From the NCBI RefSeq assembly GCF_014042345.1, contig NZ_JACEZT010000003.1, positions 248,001 through 312,000 of the forward strand: 64,000 nt of DNA, written 5' to 3'. A model generated the notes under the pieces. It was not told where the DNA came from. It searched no databases and worked only from the letters and a program-made list of their open reading frames with translations. Below are positions 51,432 to 64,000 of the stretch, piece by piece (position 1 is the stretch's first letter; every line of letters begins with the position of its first letter). The position numbers and the translations under genes are program-made. This DNA comes from Rugamonas brunnea (GTDB taxonomy: Bacteria > Pseudomonadota > Gammaproteobacteria > Burkholderiales > Burkholderiaceae_D).

Positions 51432-53081
51432 ATGAAGATTTCCGATTTAAAGATTGGGGTAAGGCTAGGGGGCGGCTTCGGCCTGATCCTGGTATTGATG
51501 ATGGCAATGGCGGCGGCCGGCATCTGGCGCCTGCAGGAAGTGGGGCGGCTGACCGAGAAGATGGTCAGCGAAGCCATGCTCAAGGAACGCCTGACGGCCG
51601 AATGGCATAACCTGATCAGTATTTCCGGCATCCGCGTGATCGCGTTCGCGCGTAATTCCGACCAGGCCGAGTCGCCCACCGAGGCGCAGCAGGCGGCGGC
51701 CACCCGGTCCCGTGTGAATGCGATCCAGAAACAACTGGAACCGATGCTGGACAGTCCCGAGGAAAAAGTCTTGCTGGACGCCGTGGCCGGCGTGCGCAAG
51801 GATTACGCCGCCACCCGCGACGCCGTGTTCAAGCTCAAGAAGACCGACCAGGAGGCGACCCGCCAGCTGGTCGACACCAAGCTCGAAGGCCAGTTCGCCG
51901 CTTACCTGAGCAACGTGGAAAAGATCGGCGCCTACGAGGCCGACGTGGGCCGCACGCTGGCCGCGCAAGTGCAGCAGCAATACCGCGACGGCCAGCGCTT
52001 CCTGCTGGCGCTGGTGGCCGGCGGCCTGGTGCTGGGCAGCTGGTTCGCCTACCTGATCGCCGTCTCCATCACGCGGCCCCTGCATAAGGCGGTGCAAGTG
52101 GCGCAGACCGTGGCCGCCGGCAACCTCAACAGCAAGATCGACGTGCGCAGCGCCGACGAGACCGGCATGCTGCTGCAAGCGCTGAAGGACATGAACGCCA
52201 GCCTGGTCAACATCGTCGGCCAAGTGCGCCAGGGCACGGAAACCATCGCCACCGCCTCCAGCCAGATCGCCAGCGGCAACCTGGACCTGTCGGCCCGCAC
52301 CGAGCAGCAGGCCAGCTCGCTGCAGCAGACGGCATCCTCGATGGAACAGTTGACGGCCACCGTCAAGCAGAACGGCGACAGCTCGCGCCAGGCCCACACG
52401 CTGGCGCTGTCGGCGTCGGAAGTGGCCGTCAAAGGCGGCACCGTGGTCGAGGAAGTGGTGGACACCATGGGCATGATCAACGACTCGGCGCGCAAGATCG
52501 TCGATATCATCGCCGTGATCGACGGTATCGCGTTCCAGACCAACATCCTGGCGCTGAACGCGGCCGTGGAAGCGGCCCGGGCCGGCGAGCAGGGGCGCGG
52601 CTTCGCCGTCGTCGCCACCGAAGTGCGCAACCTGGCCCAGCGCAGCGCCGCCGCCGCCAAGGAGATCAAGGAACTGATCGGCGATTCCGTCGACAAGGTC
52701 GAGGCCGGCGCCCGGCTGGTGGACCAGGCCGGCAGCACGATGAAGGAAATCGTGATCAACGTGCGGCGCGTGACGGACATCATCGGCGACATCACGGCCG
52801 CCAGTTCGGAACAGACGATGGGGATCGAGCAGATCAACCGCGCCATCTCGCAGATGGACCAGGTGACCCAGCAGAACGCGGCCCTGGTGGAGGAAGCGGC
52901 CGCCGCCGCCGCCTCGCTGCAGGACCAGAGCTCGTCGCTGGCCGAGGTGGTGAGCGTGTTCCAGCTGACGGGCCACGCGCAGGCGGCCCCCCGTTCGCTG
53001 GCCGCTGTGGCGCCGCGCACGACCTTGCCGGCGGTGCGCCCCGGCAAACAAGCGGCGGCGCCCGCGTGGGAAGAATTCTGA
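51432..53081 (+). CDS. methyl-accepting chemotaxis protein
   Basis: A 549-residue receptor with TM1 about residues 14-34, a periplasmic four-helix-bundle region (35-185), TM2 about 190-210 (FLLALVAGGLVLGSWFAYL), HAMP (about 212-265), and a signalling domain whose hairpin tip is IDGIAFQTNILALNAAVEAARAGEQGRGFAVVA. The protein ends AWEEF, similar to the NWETF pentapeptide that tethers CheR/CheB. The ATG at 51432 has GGGGAG upstream. No other chemotaxis genes are in the window, so it is an orphan receptor of unknown ligand. Confidence 0.92.
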   Translation: MKISDLKIGVRLGGGFGLILVLMMAMAAAGIWRLQEVGRLTEKMVSEAMLKERLTAEWHNLISISGIRVIAFARNSDQAESPTEAQQAAATRSRVNAIQKQLEPMLDSPEEKVLLDAVAGVRKDYAATRDAVFKLKKTDQEATRQLVDTKLEGQFAAYLSNVEKIGAYEADVGRTLAAQVQQQYRDGQRFLLALVAGGLVLGSWFAYLIAVSITRPLHKAVQVAQTVAAGNLNSKIDVRSADETGMLLQALKDMNASLVNIVGQVRQGTETIATASSQIASGNLDLSARTEQQASSLQQTASSMEQLTATVKQNGDSSRQAHTLALSASEVAVKGGTVVEEVVDTMGMINDSARKIVDIIAVIDGIAFQTNILALNAAVEAARAGEQGRGFAVVATEVRNLAQRSAAAAKEIKELIGDSVDKVEAGARLVDQAGSTMKEIVINVRRVTDIIGDITAASSEQTMGIEQINRAISQMDQVTQQNAALVEEAAAAAASLQDQSSSLAEVVSVFQLTGHAQAAPRSLAAVAPRTTLPAVRPGKQAAAPAWEEF

Positions 53082-53127
53082 CAGGCGGAACGGCGCGGGT
53101 CCGCCCGCGCCGCGTCAGAAAATAATC

Positions 53128-53139
53128 AGGGACAGAGTG
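53128..53139 (+). repeat. left inverted repeat of the RAYT unit
   Basis: AGGGACAGAGTG is the exact reverse complement of the 12-mer at 54016-54027, and the A/T-rich bases next to it are also similar (AAAATAATC here, AAATTAAAT there). The two lie just outside the RAYT gene and look like ends of the element or paired REP units. Confidence 0.6.
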
Positions 53140-53202
53140 GCGTCGGACGGGTAAGATAAGGGCTTACGCCACCTTGGCGCCGTCACTTTCCCCTGCATTT
53201 TC

Positions 53203-53943
53203 ATGGCTCGTCTGCCCCGCCTCATCATTCCCAACCAGCCGCACCACATCATCCAGCGCGGCAACAATAACCAGCCCGTGTTCCAGGACACGGCGGACTA
53301 CCTGGCCTTCCTCGGCTGGCTGCGCACGGCGGCCCGCAACGACCAGGTCGCCGTGCACGCCTACGTGCTCATGCCCGACCACCTGCATTTGCTGGTCACG
53401 CCGTCCGACGAGGAAGGCCTGGGCCACATGATGCAATGGATAGGCCGCTACTACGTGCCCTACTTCAACCAGAAATACGGCCGCACCGGCACCTTGTGGA
53501 ATGGCCGTTACAAGACCTCGGTGATCGACGCCGACCATTTCTTCATGCAATGCAGCCGCTACGTCGAAGGCAATCCCGTGCGGGCCGGCTTGGCGGCGGC
53601 GGCGGCCGACTATCCGTGGTCCAGCTACGCCCACCACGCGGGCCAGCGGGTCGATCCGCTGATCACCGACCACCCGCAATACTGGGCGCTGGGCAACACG
53701 CCATTCCAGCGCGAGGCGGCCTACATCGCGCTGGCCGAGACGGCGCTGACGGTGGAACAGGTCGACACCATCGAGCGCGCCGTGCTCAAGGGCTGGCCGC
53801 TGGGCTCGGACCAGTACAAGCGCGAGCTCGAAAAGAAGATGCAGCGCCAGGTGCTGCCGGCCAAGCGCGGCCGGCCGTTCAAGAAGCCGGCGGTCGAAGC
53901 GGAGGCCGCCACCGCCACCACCAGCCCGGACCCCGGAACCTGA
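53203..53943 (+). CDS. REP-associated tyrosine transposase (RAYT, IS200/Y1 type)
   Basis: A 246-residue single-copy transposase-like protein. The HUH motif is H-L-H in LMPDHLHLLVTP, QPHHIIQRGNNNQPVF is the family start, and the catalytic Tyr lies in the helix MQWIGRYYVPYFNQKYGRTGTLWNGRYK. CSRYVEGNPVRAGLAAAAADYPWSSY is the RAYT C-terminal signature. A basic tail with Ala/Thr follows. RAYTs mobilise REP palindromes rather than themselves. Palindromes at 6317, 31472 and flanking this gene are possible substrates. It has its own terminator. Confidence 0.93.
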   Translation: MARLPRLIIPNQPHHIIQRGNNNQPVFQDTADYLAFLGWLRTAARNDQVAVHAYVLMPDHLHLLVTPSDEEGLGHMMQWIGRYYVPYFNQKYGRTGTLWNGRYKTSVIDADHFFMQCSRYVEGNPVRAGLAAAAADYPWSSYAHHAGQRVDPLITDHPQYWALGNTPFQREAAYIALAETALTVEQVDTIERAVLKGWPLGSDQYKRELEKKMQRQVLPAKRGRPFKKPAVEAEAATATTSPDPGT

Positions 53944-53961
53944 CGGCCCGGCGGGCTCCGT

Positions 53962-54006
53962 AACGCGGCGGCGCGCCGGCAACGGCGCCCGGCCGCGTTT
54001 CTTTTT
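53962..54006 (+). terminator. terminator of RAYT
   Basis: An AACGCGG/CCGCGTT outer stem with an inner GGCGC/GCGCC pairing is followed by TTCTTTTT. It lies 19 bases after the RAYT stop. Confidence 0.7.
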
Positions 54007-54015
54007 CCCTGCCTT

Positions 54016-54075
54016 CACTCTGTCCCTATTTAATTTTTCGGAGAACATTTAAAAAATTAATTCGACTCCGACCCT
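54016..54075. repeat. right inverted repeat and A/T-rich REP-like unit
   Basis: CACTCTGTCCCT (54016-54027) mirrors the left repeat. It is followed by an A/T-rich hairpin, AATTTTT...AAAAAATT, and then ATTCGACTCCGACCCT. The element sits between the RAYT terminator and the gltB promoter. Confidence 0.55.
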
Positions 54076-54086
54076 AATTGTTATTG

Positions 54087-54115
54087 TTGAAGTTTCTGCT
54101 GCATTGCACTACTCT
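54087..54115 (+). promoter_or_regulatory. predicted promoter of gltB
   Basis: -35 TTGAAG (54087-54092) and -10 TACTCT (54110-54115) are 17 bases apart, about 30 bases before the gltB ATG. No obvious Lrp or NtrC site was identified. Confidence 0.55.
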
Positions 54116-54150
54116 AGGGTTTCGATATTCCAATTGCAGTGGAGAAGCCC

Positions 54151-58875
<4,725 letters not shown>

Positions 58876-58898
58876 GCCAACCAGCACATTACGACCGA

Positions 58899-58918
58899 GG
58901 GCAGGCCACGGCCTGCCC
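58899..58918. other. intercistronic hairpin between gltB and gltD
   Basis: GGGCAGGCC-AC-GGCCTGCCC is a perfect 9-bp stem in the 72-base gltB-gltD gap. Two direct copies of CCAGCACATTA (58881-58891, 58923-58933) flank it. There is no T-run. It could be a processing or pausing site that sets the GltB:GltD ratio. Confidence 0.65.
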
Positions 58919-58947
58919 CCCGCCAGCACATTATTTGAGGATTTATC

Positions 58948-60411
<1,464 letters not shown>

Positions 60412-60433
60412 ACCGCCGTCACGTTCCATCAGG

Positions 60434-60477
60434 CCGGAAGCCGGCGGGTGCCCCCACCCGCTGCTTCCGGTTTTTTT
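60434..60477 (+). terminator. terminator of gltBD
   Basis: CCGGAAGC...GCGGGTG-CCCCC-CACCCGC...GCTTCCGG forms a stem of about 16 bp with one C/T mismatch, followed by T7. It lies 23 bases after the gltD stop. Confidence 0.92.
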
Positions 60478-60497
60478 CGTCAAGATTTGGTGCGATG

Positions 60498-60533
60498 CAG
60501 CAAGTTAAACTGGTTTCCAATTGTAACTTGCTG
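60498..60533. repeat. inverted repeat upstream of mlaF
   Basis: CAGCAAGTTA and TAACTTGCTG are perfect 10-bp arms 16 bases apart, in an A/T-rich stretch 105-140 bases before mlaF. A TTGTATTAT -10-like sequence lies just downstream (about 60552). It is a candidate operator for the mla operon. Confidence 0.5.
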
Positions 60534-60637
60534 ACTTTTCGTTCATTAGTGTTGTATTATCAGCCATTTGCCGTGCCGAATCGGGGCGGCGCCAGCAGAG
60601 TTGTGTCTTTCTGCACTACAATACGGCATCCCAAAAA

Positions 60638-61453
60638 ATGAGTACCGATGTGCCCAATCTAGTCGAAATCCGCGATTTGCACTTCTCCTATGGAAAGCGC
60701 CCCATCCTGTCGGGCCTCCAGATGGACTTTCCGCGCGGAAAAGTCGTGGCCGTCATGGGCGGTTCGGGCAGCGGCAAGACCACCGTCCTGCGCCTGATCG
60801 GCGGCCAGTTGCGTCCCAACAAGGGGCAAGTGACCGTGCACGGCCAGGTTGTGCACCAGCTGAAGACCGACGACCTGTATCTGCTGCGCCGCAAAATGGG
60901 CATGCTGTTCCAGCACGGCGCCCTGTTCACGGACCTGACCGTGTTCGAGAACGTGGCCTTCCCCCTGCGCGAGCATACGGATTTGCCGGAAGAACTGATC
61001 CGCAACCTGGTGCTGATGAAGCTGCACGCGGTCGGCCTGCGCAACGCGGCCAAACTCAAGCCGGCCGAGATCTCGGGCGGCATGGCGCGCCGCGTGGCGC
61101 TGGCCCGCTCGATCGCGCTGGACCCGGAACTGATCATGTACGACGAGCCGTTCGCCGGCCTCGACCCCATCTCCATGGGCGTGACGGCCAACCTGATCCG
61201 CAACCTCAACACGGCGCTCGGCTCCACCACCATCCTCGTGTCGCACGACGTCAAGGAGTGTTTCGCCATCGCTGATTACGTGTATTTCCTGTCGCAGGGC
61301 AAGATCGTCGCCCACGGCACGCCGGACGACATGATGGTGTCGACCGATCCCTATGTGAAACAGTTTGTCCACGCGGAAGCGGACGGCCCGGTGCCGTTCC
61401 ACTACCCGGGCAAATCGCTGGCCGACGACCTGGGCCTGGGAGGCCGGCCATGA
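60638..61453 (+). CDS. mlaF: phospholipid transport ATP-binding protein MlaF
   Basis: A 271-residue ABC ATPase. Walker A is GGSGSGKTT, the Q-loop [22 protein letters not shown] is MlaF-typical, the signature is [15 protein letters not shown], and Walker B is [12 protein letters not shown]. With MlaE, MlaD and MlaB it moves phospholipids between the inner membrane and the periplasmic carrier MlaC, keeping the outer-membrane outer leaflet free of phospholipid. The stop overlaps the mlaE start (ATGA). No clear ribosome site is seen before the ATG. Confidence 0.95.
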   Translation: MSTDVPNLVEIRDLHFSYGKRPILSGLQMDFPRGKVVAVMGGSGSGKTTVLRLIGGQLRPNKGQVTVHGQVVHQLKTDDLYLLRRKMGMLFQHGALFTDLTVFENVAFPLREHTDLPEELIRNLVLMKLHAVGLRNAAKLKPAEISGGMARRVALARSIALDPELIMYDEPFAGLDPISMGVTANLIRNLNTALGSTTILVSHDVKECFAIADYVYFLSQGKIVAHGTPDDMMVSTDPYVKQFVHAEADGPVPFHYPGKSLADDLGLGGRP

Positions 61454-62235
61454 TCGCGGAAACCCTGCTGGCCCGGCTGGGCGCGACGGTGCGCGAGCAG
61501 ATCGCCAGCGTTGGCTATGGCGCGCGCATGTTCGCGGCCATGCTGGGCCTGTCGCCGGGCATGCTCAAGCGGCCCCGCCTCGTGGTCGAGCAACTGCATT
61601 TCATCGGCAATTACTCCCTGCTCATCATCACCCTGTCCGGCCTGTTCGTGGGCATGGTGCTGGGCCTGCAGGGCTATTACACCCTGAACAAGTACGGCGC
61701 CGAGCAGTCGCTGGGCCTGCTGGTGGCGCTCGGTTTGACGCGCGAACTGGGCCCCGTCATCACGGCCTTGCTGTTCGCGGGCCGCGCCGGCACCTCGCTC
61801 ACGGCCGAGATCGGCCTAATGAAGGCGGGCGAGCAACTGTCGGCCATGGAGATGATGGCTGTCAACCCGATCCAGCGCGTGCTGGCGCCCCGTTTCTGGG
61901 CCGGCGTGCTGGCCGTGCCGCTGCTGGCCTCGATCTTCAGCGCCGTGGGCGTGTTCGGCGGCTACCTGGTCGGCGTGAAGCTGATCGGCGTGGACGATGG
62001 CGCGTTCTGGTCGCAGATGCAGGGCGGCGTCGATATCTGGAAAGACATCTTCAACGGTTTCTTCAAGAGCGTGGTGTTCGGCATCGCCATCACCTTCATC
62101 GCCCTGTACCAGGGGTATGAGTCGCAGCCCACGCCGGAAGACGTGGCGCGCGCCACCACCCGTACCGTGGTGCTGTCGTCGCTGGCGATCTGGTGGCTGG
62201 ACTTCATGCTGACGGCCTTGATGTTCAGCAAATAA
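61450..62235 (+). CDS. mlaE: phospholipid transport permease MlaE
   Basis: A 261-residue permease with five or six hydrophobic segments. MlaE motifs are [76 protein letters not shown] and [18 protein letters not shown]. It overlaps mlaF by 4 bases. The 80-base gap to mlaD contains a GCGCCG-TTT-CGGCGC hairpin right after the stop. Confidence 0.95.
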   Translation: MIAETLLARLGATVREQIASVGYGARMFAAMLGLSPGMLKRPRLVVEQLHFIGNYSLLIITLSGLFVGMVLGLQGYYTLNKYGAEQSLGLLVALGLTRELGPVITALLFAGRAGTSLTAEIGLMKAGEQLSAMEMMAVNPIQRVLAPRFWAGVLAVPLLASIFSAVGVFGGYLVGVKLIGVDDGAFWSQMQGGVDIWKDIFNGFFKSVVFGIAITFIALYQGYESQPTPEDVARATTRTVVLSSLAIWWLDFMLTALMFSK

Positions 62236-62315
62236 GCGCCGTTTCGGCGCCAGTAAACGCAATGCAGTGGCTGGCGGCACGCGCCGCCGCCCGAAAAATT
62301 CTTTAGGATGATGTT

Positions 62316-62789
62316 ATGCAACGTAAATCTCTGGATGTGTGGGTAGGCTTGTTCATCGTGATCGGCGCGGCGGCGCTGATGTTCCTGGCCCTCAAGGCGG
62401 GAAATATGAGCTCCCTGTCGTTCGGCAAGACCTATACTATCGTGGCCAAGTTCGACAACATCGGCAGCCTGCGTCCCCAGGCGCCCGTCAAGGCGGCCGG
62501 CGTGGTGGTGGGCCGGGTGGGCCAGATCCAGTTCGACGACAAGAGTTACCAGGCGCTGGTCAAGCTGGACATGGACGAAGGCTACAAGTTCCCCAAGGAT
62601 AGCTCGGCCAAGATCCTCACGGCCGGCCTGCTGGGCGAGCAGTACGTGGGCATCGAGGCGGGCGGCGACACCAACAACCTGGTGGGCGGCGACAAGATCG
62701 CGCGCACCCAGTCGGCCGCCGTGCTGGAAGACTTGATCAACCAGTTCATCTACAGCAAGGCAGCGGAAGGAAAGGACTCCTCCAAATGA
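62316..62789 (+). CDS. mlaD: phospholipid transport MCE-domain protein MlaD
   Basis: A 157-residue protein with one N-terminal membrane anchor (about residues 8-28) and one MCE domain (about 38-117: YTIVAKFDNIGSLRPQAPVKAAGVVVGRV, TAGLLGEQYVGIEAGG). MlaD forms a hexameric ring on MlaFE and hands lipid to MlaC. Its stop codon overlaps the mlaA start by 4 bases (ATGA). Confidence 0.94.
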   Translation: MQRKSLDVWVGLFIVIGAAALMFLALKAGNMSSLSFGKTYTIVAKFDNIGSLRPQAPVKAAGVVVGRVGQIQFDDKSYQALVKLDMDEGYKFPKDSSAKILTAGLLGEQYVGIEAGGDTNNLVGGDKIARTQSAAVLEDLINQFIYSKAAEGKDSSK

Positions 62790-63637
62790 CTCCCATCCCC
62801 GGTAAATGGCGTGCGCTGACGCTGGCGCTGGGCGCGGCTGCCCTGCTCAGCGGCTGCGCCGGCCCCAACCCGCGCGACCCGTACGAGGGCTTCAACCGCG
62901 CCATGTTCAAGTTCAACGACACGGTGGACCAGGTGGCCCTGAAGCCAGCCGCCACAGCCTACCGCGCCGTGCTGCCGTCGTTCGTGCAGACCGGCATCGA
63001 CAACTTCTTCGGCAACCTGGCCGACGTCTGGAGCGCCGTCAACAACTTGCTGCAAGGCAAGGGCGAGGCTGGCATGTCCGATGTGGCCCGCGTCACACTG
63101 AACACCAGCTTCGGCTTGCTGGGCGTGATCGATTTCGCCTCGCAGGCGGGCTTGCCCAAGCACAATGAGGATTTCGGCCAGACGCTCGGCTACTGGGGCG
63201 TGCCATCGGGTCCTTACCTGATGCTGCCGCTGTTCGGCGCCTCCACCGTGCGCGACACGGCCGCCCTGCCGCTGGACTTCAATGGCGACCTGTGGCGCTA
63301 CAAGGAGCCGGTCTACCTGCGTAACATCGGCACGGCCACGCGCGCCGTGGACCAGCGCGCCAACCTGCTGGACGCCTCCACCCTGCTCGAAGATGCGGCG
63401 CTGGACCGCTATGAATTCGTGCGCGACGGCTTTTTGCAACGGCGCGAAAACAAGGTCTACGACGGCGACCCGCCGCCGCGCAAGCCGCAGCCCAAGGACG
63501 ACGATGGCGACGGCAATGGCGACGGCGATGGCGTGAAAAAAGTTGACGGCGGGGAAACTTCCGCACCGGTGTCATCCGAACCGGCGCCAAAAGAGTTAAA
63601 CTCGGAAGCACCGGCTGCAAAAAAAGACAGCCTGTGA
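62786..63637 (+). CDS. mlaA: outer-membrane lipoprotein MlaA (VacJ)
   Basis: A 283-residue lipoprotein with lipobox LLSGC (Cys24) and the VacJ domain (about 28-225: DPYEGFNRAMFKFNDTVDQVALKP, NTSFGLLGVIDFASQAGLPKHNEDFGQTLGYWGVPSGPYLMLPLFG). The family normally ends near residue 230-250; here a hydrophilic tail rich in Asp-Gly pairs and then Pro/Ala/Glu follows. MlaA removes misplaced phospholipids from the outer leaflet and passes them to MlaC. In E. coli mlaA is separate from mlaFEDCB; here it is inside the operon. Confidence 0.94.
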   Translation: MTPIPGKWRALTLALGAAALLSGCAGPNPRDPYEGFNRAMFKFNDTVDQVALKPAATAYRAVLPSFVQTGIDNFFGNLADVWSAVNNLLQGKGEAGMSDVARVTLNTSFGLLGVIDFASQAGLPKHNEDFGQTLGYWGVPSGPYLMLPLFGASTVRDTAALPLDFNGDLWRYKEPVYLRNIGTATRAVDQRANLLDASTLLEDAALDRYEFVRDGFLQRRENKVYDGDPPPRKPQPKDDDGDGNGDGDGVKKVDGGETSAPVSSEPAPKELNSEAPAAKKDSL

Positions 63638-63669
63638 CCCCGTTTAAAATCAGACATAGGTAAAACAAG

Positions 63670-64000
63670 ATGAAATATATTAAACAACTGATCGCTCTCG
63701 CCACCATCGCGCTGGCAAGTTACGCCGGCGCCGCTACCGCCACCCCGGCCGCCGTCGAGGCGCCGGACGTGCTCGTCAAACGCATTTCGCAGGACGTGAT
63801 CGACACGGCCAAGGCCGACAAGGCGATCCAGGCCGGCGACCAGAAAAAGGTCATGGACCTGGTGGAATCCAAGATCCTGCCCTACGTGGACTTCCAGCGC
63901 ATGACGCAACTGGCGTCGGGCCGCTTCTGGCGCGACGCCACGCCCGAGCAGCAAAAAGCCCTGTCGGCCGAGTTCCGCACGCTGCTGATCTACACCTATT
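63670..64000 (+). CDS. mlaC: periplasmic phospholipid carrier MlaC, N-terminal part
   Basis: Cut by the window edge after 110 complete codons. It begins with a signal peptide (about 1-22) and continues into the MlaC/Ttg2 domain (ILPYVDFQRMTQLASGRFWRDATPEQQKALSAEFRTLLI). MlaC shuttles phospholipid between MlaA in the outer membrane and MlaFEDB in the inner membrane. It follows mlaA after 32 bases, with TAGG upstream of the ATG. Confidence 0.93.
   Translation, partial: MKYIKQLIALATIALASYAGAATATPAAVEAPDVLVKRISQDVIDTAKADKAIQAGDQKKVMDLVESKILPYVDFQRMTQLASGRFWRDATPEQQKALSAEFRTLLIYTY

Overview
The window is chromosomal DNA of high GC content (about 65%) with strongly GC-rich third codon positions. 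Its gene content fits a betaproteobacterium of the order Burkholderiales, most likely Oxalobacteraceae (the Massilia / Duganella / Janthinobacterium group). The main pointers are the liu leucine-catabolism genes under a MerR-type LiuR, the rsmI / lpoA-yraN-diaA-dolP block, an mlaFEDAC cluster, GHL10 and AmiD lipoproteins, and REP-like palindromes. Genus level is an inference. No integrase, prophage, plasmid origin or CRISPR array is visible. The only mobile-type gene is one REP-associated tyrosine transposase (RAYT).

Layout. 0-6 kb: the tail of a hotdog thioesterase, an unusual truncated-globin/DUF3034 fusion, a TlpA-like thioredoxin, and the envelope/DNA-initiation block dolP-diaA-yraN-lpoA divergent from rsmI. 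6.2 kb: tRNA-Pro(TGG) with its own consensus promoter and terminator. 6.3-17.7 kb: one long minus-strand operon, liuB-liuC-bioA-bioF-bioD-bioB-liuD-(ghrA-like)-liuE, in which four biotin-synthesis genes sit between the two subunits of the biotin-dependent methylcrotonyl-CoA carboxylase. Its predicted LiuR operator/promoter lies inside ychJ. 17.8-31.5 kb: dadA, then a peptidoglycan-recycling island (GntR regulator, murQ, AmpG-like permease, GHL10/DigH-like lipoprotein, BadF-type sugar kinase, AmiD-like amidase, D-Ala-D-Ala dipeptidase, PBP4-like dacB, fused SpmA-SpmB protein, oligopeptide-type binding protein). 31.5-39.7 kb: a low-GC intergenic region with a large palindrome and a possible small RNA, then the second leucine-catabolism cluster (liuR, liuA, aceK, thiolase, SDR, acyl-CoA dehydrogenase) and a divergent metallo-beta-lactamase-fold gene. 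40-43.5 kb: an XRE regulator, a small ORF, ubiX-grxD and an AraC/LysE pair. 43.7-53 kb: tex, a SNF2 helicase, a soluble PAS histidine kinase with an OmpR-type regulator, and a chemoreceptor. 53.1-54.1 kb: RAYT flanked by inverted repeats. 54.1-60.4 kb: gltB-gltD. 60.6 kb to the end: mlaF-mlaE-mlaD-mlaA-mlaC, with mlaC cut by the window edge.

How the parts work together. The two liu clusters cover isovaleryl-CoA to HMG-CoA to acetyl-CoA plus acetoacetate. Thiolase and AceK (isocitrate dehydrogenase kinase/phosphatase) link the products to the TCA cycle/glyoxylate shunt. Three near-identical operator-promoters tie the clusters to LiuR. The 19-31 kb island would import, de-peptidate, phosphorylate and split muropeptides. 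The mla genes encode retrograde phospholipid transport between outer and inner membrane. The strongest candidates for something undescribed are the globin-DUF3034 fusion, the bio-in-liu operon with a promoter inside ychJ, the kinase/MurQ recycling island, and the possible sRNA near 31.6 kb.
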